Source: Onchocerca volvulus (taxonomy: Eukaryota > Nematoda > Chromadorea > Rhabditida > Onchocercidae). From it: 64,000 bases of DNA. Both the position numbers and the translations under genes were made by a program. Within the stretch, counting starts at the first letter, position 1. Each line of letters begins with the position of its first letter. The stretch lies in assembly GCA_000499405.2 (NCBI GenBank), contig HG738140.1, forward strand, positions 14,599,967 through 14,663,966, in the 5' to 3' direction. The notes under the pieces are model-generated. The model did no database searches. It worked only from the letters and a program-made list of their open reading frames with translations, and was not told the DNA's origin. Below, in pieces: positions 1-11,400 of this stretch.

Positions 1-33
<33 letters not shown>

Positions 34-400
34 TTAAAGAATTGTGGCCATTCCAGAAGTGATGTGATTATCAGTTCAAAGTGCATTTTTTTGCATCATG
101 TGCTTGTTTTTTTATTTTCATTTTATAGAAGTTTGAAAAGTGCATGAAGAATTTTTTGGACATACAAATTTGTATTTGTAATGACAGTTTCTTCATTTTA
201 TCGCAAACTGAAGCATTTTGTTTGACGGATGCGCGACTATTTTATTTTTCATTTGCTTAATTTGAAGTGAAGTTGATGATAAATAACTCTTTAGTTTGTA
301 ACACAACAGACCTTAATTATATTCTGTTTCCTTTTTTCAAAAATCTAAAATTTTAAATTTTGAGAGTATGTTTGATGTGACATTTTGGCAAATTTTGCAG

Positions 401-613
401 ATGAATGGAGAAAATTTAGCAATGATAAGGAATTTGAAGACAATGGCAGAAGATAAGAGTAGAAGATGGGAATACAAATTTTGTGATGATAGCAGTGATT
501 ATCAAGATTCAACTTCTACTGATTCTAATGAAGATCATCATAGACTAGAAGATGTAACCGAGAAAAGAGCTCTTCTGCAGTCGAACTTCTCTTCACAATC
601 TTGTATCTCTGAA
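401..613 (+). CDS. Candidate N-terminal coding exon, possibly of the CLC channel gene
   Basis: An open segment of 71 codons begins with ATG directly after a good 3' splice acceptor (ttttgcag, ending at 400) and ends in frame at a GTTAGT donor. It is acidic and serine-rich (motifs such as DSTSTDSNEDHH) with no recognised domain, as expected for a cytoplasmic N-terminus. Its phase-0 end is compatible with the phase-0 acceptor at 5478/5479 that opens the next CLC exon, so it could be a trans-spliced first exon followed by an intron of about 4.9 kb. It could equally belong to an unrelated gene or be spurious. The link to the CLC gene is inference from phase only. Confidence 0.4.
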
Positions 614-2999
614 GTTAGTTTCATCTTTGATTTATTTATTATTCCGGAAATACTCTCTAAAGAAATTTGGATGGATGAGAAAACATAAGGCTGACATAGC
701 TTTTCTTTTTCAATTAAACAAATCTCAAATAAATCCAGCAATTAAATCAATTATTTTGTCTGCAAATCACAAAAATTTGCTTCGAAACCATTTCTGGAAA
801 GCAAATGAATTTTCAACTCTCCTCTACCTATTCTTATTAACAAAAAAAAAGTTTAGTTACGAGTTATTCTTTCGATCGAGCAAAAATGTAGCAGAACAAA
901 GCAAATGTGATATAATAGCCAGAAGGTAAATCATATCAATAAACAGCTAGAAGTTTTATTTATTCGACAAATATATTTGAATGAAATTGAAGACTAGAAT
1001 TTGAAGGCTTATTTAATTGTAGTTCTAAAAAATTGGGATAAAGCTAGATAAGTAATCAAATGACATATTTTAGTAAGTAAAATTATTGGTCAGATCAAGC
1101 ATGCGACTTGAAATGAGAGAATAATCCGATCGTTTAATTGGCATGACTTCAAATTTTTTCCTTATTAAGAATTGGAATTTAATGGACGAATAAAAATTCA
1201 TCCTTGAATAACATATAGAATGCTTGATACAAATGATGTCCAAAAAAATCAAATCAAAATTTCAAGTTAACAACGCAAAAAAAATTTTTTTCTGCAAAAC
1301 TAAACTTAAATATAAGTATGAAAGAACAAAACAAAAGTTTTAACCCCAAGTAAATTAAATGCAGTCAAGCAAGCAGCAAAAAGTCTAATTTGATTTTTAT
1401 ATTTAGTTTCTTAACTTATCGAAGAGTTGGAAGCTGAATTAGACTAGAATACATGGTCGAAAATATGATTCTCTCCTGAGCTTTTTTTTTAGATATCCAG
1501 TACTAAATAAGAGCGAGTAATTTGATTTTATCTTTTGTGGCCATCTGAATCCAAAATTCATGCAATTAAATTGATCTTATAATTCATGACAATAAACATT
1601 TCACAAACTATATTATATAATGGGCAATTGCTATTATTTATTTTTATCATATTCTTGAAGATATTACAGTCAGAGAGAAGATTTATATCATACTACTGAG
1701 ACATTATCTTGACAATTTCCATAATTATTTGCTTACTAGTAAGAAGAGAAGTTATGAATATGAATAGTAAAAAATTATGAACATGAATAATATGAAATTA
1801 TGAACAAAAACAGAAAATATTGAGGACAGAAAAATAACACACAAGTGCGAGCCATTCATATCTTCAATCTATGATTCATAATTAAATCTATTATAATTGT
1901 TTCTATTTTCTGGTTAGTAAATTACGAAAGTAAATGCAAAGTAAGGCACCCACAAAACGAGAAATTTCTGCTTTCAAAAAAGTGCGGTCTTGATCCAATG
2001 AGATATTGCGTGATATTGAATCAGCTCTTATCATTTATCAAGTCTCATTTGATGTGCTAAATAATGAACGTTGACGAATTCTAAAAAAACCTTGAGAAAA
2101 ACTTTGTCACATAAAAAGTTTAGCAAAGTTTCGAGAAATTAGACTTTATTGTTTATTAAGTATCTGAACCGATTGCTTGCATTTGGAATGAAACAACTAC
2201 AAAGTATAATGAAATTTCTGCAAAATTCAGCATAATTTTATAGCATGAAATCAATCGTAGTAATATTCATCTTTAGTTGTATCACTACTTAAATACTGCA
2301 GAATACTTATTTGAGATGTAAATGTGCTATGATATTAATTTTCAATTTTAAATTCTGATTTGAAATTGAAAATTACAGATGAGTAATTTATGTAGCTACA
2401 ATTCTCCTCTTATTTTCGCATTAATCACAAAACGATAAAATCAATATGTTTTCGACTACCACTGGAAAACAAATTATCTTTCTTTCCATATTGTCCAAAA
2501 AAAAAAGGAAAAAATTCCATTTAATTGCTTTTTTTATCTATTTTTATCGATAATCAGAACAAATTGCAATGTATTTCCATTCGATAGATTAAAATTCAGA
2601 AATTAACATTGGCAAACTTTTTTATTCATTTATTTACTGAAATAATTTCAAACCAAACAAGTGCTTCGTCTTGCTCAAACTTTCATTTTTAATTATAAGA
2701 GAAATTTTCGGATAAACTCTATTTTTAAATTCTTATACTTCACATTGATAAATAAACAGTAACCTATTTAGAAGTGCTATTTTACCTGCAAAAATTTGCT
2801 ATAGTAGTTCGCTTTGTCCAGTATCGATAAAATTTTGCAAAGATTTACGAGAAGAAGGCGAACAGTCAACTGTCCTTCTTTAGCCCTATGAAGGTCATGC
2901 AAGAATTAGAGCTGAAATAAATTGATGCAAACCAGTTCATAAGAATTATAACAAAAAGAAAATTTCATAAGTTTAGTCGAACTTTTTGAAAAACTCTCA

Positions 3000-3201
3000 A
3001 TAATAAATGATTGAGTCTGATACGAAGCAATTCATCTGTCGAAATATATTTGTTGTTGTCGAACAACTCATGAAAAAGATGAAAATACAGATATCATCAG
3101 NATAATAAATGATTGAGTCTGATACGAAGCAATTCATCTGTCGAAATATATTTGTTGTTGTCGAACAACTCATGAAAAAGATGAAAATACAGTTATCATC
3201 A
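3000..3201. repeat. N-flanked ~100-bp direct duplication (assembly join)
   Basis: The sequence before the N at 3101 is repeated immediately after it with a single visible base difference near the end. The one-N spacer and near-identity indicate two contig ends or haplotypes that overlap but were not merged, rather than a biological tandem repeat. Confidence 0.85.
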
Positions 3202-3482
3202 ACTTTTTATTGCAACGCATCAGTCTTTTTAAATAATTTCAATTTTATGACTTCAACTAACATTACTGATCACTTTTAACATAAATTTTCAGTTACTGTC
3301 TCAAAATAATCCATCATTCATACAACCCTTACCTAACTGAAACGATATTTTGGCAGTTTCAATTATACGATGAGGTTTGTGCAAAATTAAAAGTACAACT
3401 GATCATGACGAACTGTTATCAAATGATATACAATGATCAGTCATCAAAATCGTCATAGTTTATATCGCATATCATTGAACAT

Positions 3483-3755
3483 CGAAACAAAGCATTAAAT
3501 CATAAAAAGAGTAAAATGTACTCACTAGTATTTATCATTTTCGATATCATAATCTTTGCTTTTGTTACTTAAATAATTTATTTAAGTATGACAATACCTA
3601 TTTAAATTATTGGTCTTCNCGAAACAAAGCATTAAATCATAAAAAGAGTAAAATGTACTCACTAGCATTTATCATTTTCGATATCATAATCTTTGCTTTT
3701 GTTATTTAAATAATTTATTTAATTATGACAATACCTATTTAAATTATTGGTCTTT
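3483..3755. repeat. N-flanked ~136-bp direct duplication (assembly join)
   Basis: The 136 bases left of the N at 3619 recur to its right with only a few substitutions, for example TAG/CAG-type changes and GTTACTT versus GTTATTT. This is best explained as overlapping, slightly divergent contig ends. Confidence 0.85.
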
Positions 3756-4582
3756 AATTATTCCATCCCTTTATACTTTGAAAAATAGAGAATTGATGAT
3801 AAAAACTAGAAAGGAAAGCAATAATTGCCCTATGAATCAATGATAAAAAGTGACACTATAAAGACAAGAAGAGAAAATGTTATCACTTCCAAAAATAAGA
3901 GAGAGCAATCATGTGTTTATTTATCAAATGATAATGAAAAATACTCATTTCATCCATTATTTTTGTCAGTATGCTCGCGTTTAAAATCAGTAATCAGTTT
4001 GCATGAGATTGAGTTGAATTAAGTAAGTTGCAATTTGTTTAGAAAATTCTTGTACGTATGAAATAGTACAATAATTTTTAATATTTCATTCTTTAAAAGA
4101 ATATTTGAAATGATCGAATTTACATGGTTAAATTTTATTTAAATACAGATTCATTGATATGTAATTATTTTATTCCTTCACGAATTTATGGACTGCTGAA
4201 ATGTTGCAACACGCATGAATGTATTTCAACATTTTTTTTTTTTTTTTTTTTTGCAAATTTTGATTCAAATTTAATAAGAATCTTCAGTCAGGTATAAACG
4301 TTTGTATAACTATGAAAAACAAGTTCTTGTTGTTTCATGAAAAAAAAACGCGAAGTTTTTGGCAGTATTGAATTTTCAATTTCTAAAGAATGTTTATAAC
4401 ATTAAGTTGTTTATCGGTTTCATCTCATCAAGACTTTTTACATCTAAAGTTAATTTGTTTCCCTTTGGTATCTTTAGACTCTCTGGTATTCACATTATGT
4501 TATACCAAGGTTTTTACTGTTCCTTTTTCCTATTATTATCGTTACTGTAATCAATCAATTATTCCTTTTTATTCCTGAATTC

Positions 4583-4859
4583 TTCACTTTTATAATATTT
4601 CAATAATTTAAAGCATCATATCACTGATAAAGTTTTGACTTTTCTGAGGCCTTTTCTTGACTTTTTTTACACTTCTTAAAATCCTCTTATTTATGCAAGT
4701 TAAGAAATGAAATCATCTAGNTTCACTTTTATAATATTTCAATAATTTAAAGCATCATATCACTGATGAAGTTTTGACTTTTCTGAGGCCTTTTCTTGAC
4801 TTTTTTTACACTTCTTAAAATCCTCTTATTTATGCAAGTTAAGAAATGAAATCATCTAG
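4583..4859. repeat. N-flanked ~138-bp direct duplication (assembly join)
   Basis: The sequence left of the N at 4721 is repeated to the right with one visible difference (GATAAAG versus GATGAAG). It has the same architecture as the two other N joins in this region. Confidence 0.85.
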
Positions 4860-5478
4860 AGCTAAGGATACACTAATATGATTATGAGGAAGTTATCTGT
4901 ATTAATATTATTATTCGAATCATTTTTTCTTTAAAAATATCATTCATATAATTTATTTTTATAAAAAATCATATCATAAATCCGAAATGTTGTAGTTTTT
5001 TATGATTTTCTTTTCGATTCAATAACGATCGGCTTAAATTTTCCAAATTACAAAACAATAAATGGAAAATTTTAATACAAATTTACCGCTTTTTATTAAT
5101 AAAAAAGTCACTTTTTTTCAGCGAAAATTTAGATAAATGAACATTAATATGGTTTTTCGTTATTACAAAGTTAATTTATATATTTGCTTTCTTGACCAAA
5201 AAATTCTTCTGCTTTCTTGAATTCTGAATCATTATAAAGCAATGCGAAATCAGAAACCTTGTCTCAGACTTCAAAAAAAAAAAGACTCTACAACTTTGTT
5301 TTTTAATTTTAATTTCGAAAAGGATCATTATTTTAGATTTTAATTTGAATGTCAGAATTTTCCACAAATTACAAAAAGCACTTTGGTGTATTAAGAAATG
5401 ACATTCATCAAAATTCTTTCCGACGCAATTTCCCCTGTTTTGTATTTTTCGGTTTTTATGACAATATTACAACAACAG

Positions 5479-8400
5479 TCAATGACCAAATATTGTAATG
5501 AAAGTGCCTTTCTAGGAGTTACTTCTATGACTATTGGTGTTTCTAAAGATGTTAGACAAGAAATTCAGGCTACTTTCAATCAAAACTTCGCTCACATACT
5601 CCGCAGATTCTACTCTTCATACAATGTGAATTTGGCAAATAGTCATTCAGCGGAAAATAAAGTCAAATTCAGGAAGAAAGAACGATCATTTTGTAATATC
5701 TGTAAGTTTTTAATATTGTCTTTCGCCCATTTTTTACAGTTAAGCCTTCTTATCTAATAAATTACTCGTCGTTTGGTTCTTTGGGAGCAGTTTGATTTCA
5801 AATTATTTTGAGTTTTTATTAAATTCAAAATCAGTTAATTCATTACTGAAATGCAGCAGTAATCTACTTTTTTTTTCTACCTCAAATAGGGAGAATCACA
5901 TATATTCAACTATTCATTTCTATGAAGAAATTGAGGTTTCCAAACTGTTTTTAAATCTTAATCAAATATTTGACTTAAATGAGGAGGGCAGAGAAATTTA
6001 TTTTATTACTTTTCATTTCTGAAATTTAAAAAAAAAAATCGCTTTTTGAAAGCTATCGCTATCATGAAATGCTCCTCAAACCTAAGATAATAAACAGATT
6101 CAAATCTTGATATACGGATAGCAGTTATCGTCCTCAATTTTTTATTATCAAATCATTCATTGTATATCGGACATTGTCATTTTACGTATAGTATTTTTAA
6201 CAGAAAAATCAAACATCTATAGATGTGAATATTCAGTTTTTTTTTTCTGAAAAATTCTTTACATTTTTAATTTCCAAACGGATTGATCAGCAGTTTTTTA
6301 CAAATTTATTTACTTTGTTAGAAAATTCTCATAAAATGCAGATCTATGTACTTCATGAATGGAAAGGATGACATGAAGGCATACTTTGAAGGAAATTTCG
6401 ATACTTCATATGAACCGGAAAAAAAAAATCCTAAATTGCTTTGAGAGACATTGAAAATAATTGGATAAAATTATCTATAACTGAAATAATTCGTAATTCG
6501 ACACTGTTATCGTACAAACATTCCATCTTTACTGCAAATTCAACGTTCTTGTCTGATTTTTCTCTTTGATACATGAAGTAAGTATAAATTAATTCAAAGC
6601 AAAAGAATGTCCAATTCGAATTTCGATAGTAAGCAAAAAATCCTTTCTTTACAGGTCAAATGCATCGAGCCGTTGGTATGTTACTAATGGATTGGATATT
6701 CTTGGCAGGTTTAGGTGTCGCCATGGCTGTACTGTCGCTGATACTCGATTACGGGGTCGATAAACTTCAGACATGTAAATTTGCACTGTTATCAATTGTC
6801 GATTTTGCGAATTTATTTTGGATTGGGAATAGGAGAAAAGAACAGAATCGCAGGAGGAAAAAACTAAATAAATGTTTAAGCCTAATTACTTTTTTCTCAA
6901 TTCAAAGCAAAAAATTTGTAATCCATCATCCTGTGTGATCTGAGACAAACAATTCCAATGCGATTAATTGGCCAAATGAAAATGAAAATGAAAATGAAAA
7001 AAAAAAAAGAAAAGTAAGCTATTAATTGCAGATCATGTGGTAGTAATGGAATATTTTAACAATACTCAATTTGCGACAACTGACACGTTGATGCCTTACG
7101 CAGCGTGGTTAATTTATGCAACAGTACTTTTAATGCTTGCTGCATTTATTGTGCATTATCTGTCCATTAATGCTATGGGTTTATTTTAATTTGAATGTCT
7201 TTTTAGACTTAAGCCTAATTCTTCATTTGATTGAGAAGAAACTAAAGAAGAAGCATTTTTATTAAAAAATAAAGATGGAAAATTCAGGATCTGGAATACC
7301 GGAAGTGAAGACAATAATACAGGGTGTACATCTCGAAAAACATCTATCATTTCGGACTTTGATATCTAAATTAATCGGTTTGATGCTTGCGATTGGAAGC
7401 GGTTTTCCGCTTGGCAAAGAGGTAGTAAATTTTAAATCAGATTACATTGAAAATGAGTACGAATTTCAGCTTCAATTCGTATTTGATAAGGATGACGCGA
7501 CACGTCATGTTTCTCTATAATTGTTTTATAATCAACTTTATCAATCATATCATATACAATGCAGAAGTTACCAATAAGTTAAGTAATCGGCTTTTATCGC
7601 TTTGTGTCCTTTGATCGATTTGCTTAATTACTTTCAAATTGTTTCTGATTTATAGGGACCATTTGTACACATGGGTTCTATAGTGGCTCATCTAATGAGA
7701 CGTTTAGTAGAAGGCAGTAAGCCAGTTTACGCAAACGAATCCAGAAATTACGAATTACTTGCTGCTGGATGTGCTGCAGGTGTTGCTGCAACCTTTTCTG
7801 CGCCTGTTGGAGGTAGTCCGTTAATTAATCATTCAATTAAATGGTGAAGAATCAAATTGACACATCAAATTCAAATTCTCGTATCAATGCTAAGCAAAAA
7901 AAGAAATCACTCGGGAAAAAAAAGGAACTTGAAAATAAAAAAATAGTCTGTTTAAATTTGAAAATTAGAACACCCCAATTTTTTTTTAATTACAAAATCC
8001 TAGGAAAAATACCGATTTTGTGAGAAAATCGGTATTTTTACCTGAATTTTGCAATTATAGTTTGCAAGGCCAACAGAGCTAAGATCGACAATTATTATGT
8101 TATGCGTGCATATTATTCGAAATATTGATAATTAATTTATAGAGATTAATATCGGTGACGTAATGCTATACGCGTATGGATTTGAAATTTTTTGTTTTCA
8201 AGTGTTCTAAGAATTCTTAAGAGAAATAGAAAAGTTGCAGTAATGAAGTGCTTTGAGGTGTTTTATTACATTTGCTTGTGTTGTATTGCAAAATAAGAAT
8301 AAGTCTTTCGAACGATGGCAACTCATAAAATTTTTTCGATTTTAATGGAATCATCTGAATTGCATTTATTTCATTCTTAACGAAATTTCCTACAAAATCA

Positions 8401-11400
8401 TTCCACACTATCTTTCATTTAAAAAAAGTGAAGTGACATTTTCTTTTTATTGTAGAAATACCACCGGTAATTTCATTCCATTATTAAGGAGTATTATTTT
8501 CAATTGAAGTAACAACAGCATATTTTGCGGTTCGCGACTACTGGCGTGGATTCTTTGCGGCTGCATGTAGTGCAGCAACCTTTTCACTTCTGCGATTGTG
8601 GATCAATCCATTCGAAGGTTTATTTTACCAAGTTTTTGCTTTTTTTCTCTTTTCAAGAACCAAGCCCATCGAGTTTTATTAAACCAAAAAAATACGACAG
8701 AATATATTTTTAGTAACAGTGGCTGCACTTTTCCAAACAAAATTCAGGCATCTATCATATTATCCCGAAGAATTACTTATTTTCGCATGCATCGGGTAAT
8801 TATTCCTGTCTTTCCTTTTCTCTCAATTTTTAAAATTTATAATTTTAAGTTCTGAATAAAATAGGAATATGTTGCAGTGCTTTATGCGGTTTAGCTGGTG
8901 CGATGTTTATTCTTATACATCGTCGGTATGTGTTGTTCCTTCGAAGGAATAACTTCATGAAACGATTGTTTCAGAGACAGTATGTTAATTAAGATCCTTC
9001 AATAAATTAATGACATTACGAAACATGATCCAAAAATATTAATTGATGAATTTTTTCATAGACTGAATGAATTCCAAGGAAAAAAAAGATCAATGCTCAA
9101 TTTTCATTGTATAAAATTGAACTACATTTTGGTTGGGTGAAATTTGCATTTTAGCTGGATAGCTTATCCGCTCACAATCTCCATCCTTTATTCGACCATA
9201 ACGTATCCACATGGTTTGGGACAGTACCTCACTGGACAGGTAGTTAACTTTACCATGATTAAATCATTCGCTGCTTGATTAGATCAACACAAAATGTCTA
9301 TATTGGGTACAGAGAAAATTCTATGCATATTTATGAAAAATTAAAAATTAATCAAATTTTAAAATACTTCTGCTAATCAAAGGATTTATTAAATTCAGAT
9401 TGTATTTGCACGGTCATTACGTGATTTTTTTGCTAATTGCACGTGGCATGTGAGCCCGTTACACGTAGAAGCGTGTAGTGAATCGTTGGTAATGCGATGG
9501 AAAATATATGATTCCGTATTCATTGAGCTCGGAGTTTTCATTGTTGCTTTCGTAAGTTGATCAAAATTCATGATATAAGAACAATTCCTATACGATGCAC
9601 TGTTGGGAAAAAGGGATTCTGAATGATTTGTAATTTGGGATTCTAGAGCCTTTGAATTAGAGATCTTTTAGTCAACACATGATATTATAAACAATACCGC
9701 ACTTTACAATAGCAATAATGAAAAATAAACAATACGCGAATAAAACAAAGAATACCAATAGTGGTCCTCTGATGAATTGTTGCTTGTGCTTCGTTGAGAT
9801 TGCTTAATATTGGCTGGGAACGTTTTGCCACTGATATTGATGTAGTTCCCTTGTTGCTGATGAACTGATGATGTAGACAAATGAAGAGACTGCTGCCGCA
9901 GCTGCTGGTGATATATTCAAGCACTGATCCTGCTGCCTCGAAAATTTGCCTCTTGTATAATCATTCTTGATAGGGGCGGAGGTTCATACATTAATCATAC
10001 AAAAAAGATTGGTATGGATAAAGACTAAAGAATAAGAGATAAGCAATGTTTAAAACATTTAAACAAAAAACAAAGATTTATTACCTATATTGTTCAACAA
10101 TTGACATGATTGCAACCATTTGCAATCCTTTAGATAAAGAGCATGATATTAATCCTTATAAAATTCCAGACATTAGCATGTTTCAAAATCATTCAAGCAT
10201 TTTTATAACCATTTACAGCAAGTTTTACAGCCATTTACAATTCTTAAAAACAATGCACATGAGGGTAATCAGCAGATTAGATGATGAGAAACAAAGGGCC
10301 ATTGTGCGCGATATGGATAAATGGCTTACATGTATGAGGTTACGAATTTCTATTATAAACAACATTTGGATCATGTCAGCATTTCGGTTTACCGACGTAC
10401 ATTGCATCTCAATCCGTTCACATAAAAATATAGTGTCATAGCTTGAAATAGATCATGAAAAACGTCGTTTAGATACGGAGAGTAGCGCTATGATACAGAA
10501 TATGGATAAAAGTTCATATATTTTTGATTTATTTGTCCGATTAATCGTACCTTATTACCCGCAAAAATTATTAATTAATCGCAAATTTGCAGTATTTTTT
10601 GGTAATCGTTGCGAGTACATTGCCAGTCCCAGCAGGCATATTTATGCCAGCATTTGTTATCGGTGCAGCAATAGGTCGTTTTATCGGGGAATTGATGGCA
10701 TTTGGCTATCCGAACGGTCTCCGTAACGATCATCAATTACTGATTCTACCTGGTATCTACTCAGTTGTCGGTCTGTCCTGTTATTTTTTCTTCTACTCTA
10801 AAATTTCTGAGCATTTAATTATACTAATCAAGCAAAAGAAATTCACTGCATATTGTTGCATTTTCTCAAATTCTTCTAATAAAGCATTGTTACATTTATA
10901 TAGGTGCGGTATCATTTTGTGGAGCAGTAACACATACCGTATCTGTTTCTGTGATCGCTTTTGAATTAACCGGTCAACTGTTACACATACTTCCTGTTAT
11001 GGTAATTTCATCTTCGCTACCGTATCATCGTTTATTTGCAAAAGTGATTATGATTGCTTGTTTGTTGGTTCATTTTTTCAAATTGTTTGTCTTGCAGATA
11101 GCAGTACTGCTATCAAATATTGTATGCTCATCACTTCAACCGTCATTCTTCAATAGCGTTATCAAAATTAAACATTTGCCGTACTTTCCAGATATCCCGA
11201 AGGCCACATCATGGTATGCTGATTTCAGCACTTTTTTCGTCAAGAAGTTTATTTTGCTGAAAAAGTTATGTATATGAGATGATTTTACAGGGTTCATGAA
11301 ATACGCGTAGGACAAATTATGGTAAGAAATGTGAAATTTTTAACAAAACAAAGTACTTATTACGAGCTTCAAGAACTACTTATCAACACAAACAAGTTAA

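Larger units (their letters stand above)
614..5478. other. Long non-coding stretch: intergenic or first intron of the CLC gene
   Basis: No exon with both conserved protein content and good splice signals is visible on either strand. The short open frames are low-complexity and AT-driven. The stretch carries three local duplications, each split by one N (see separate entries), and a T-run near 4243-4264. Confidence 0.5.

Noticed and set aside
10046..10441. 131-codon open frame within the CLC intron
   Set aside because: No domain, no partner exons, and it overlaps the decayed dispersed repeat; the CLC exons splice cleanly across it.
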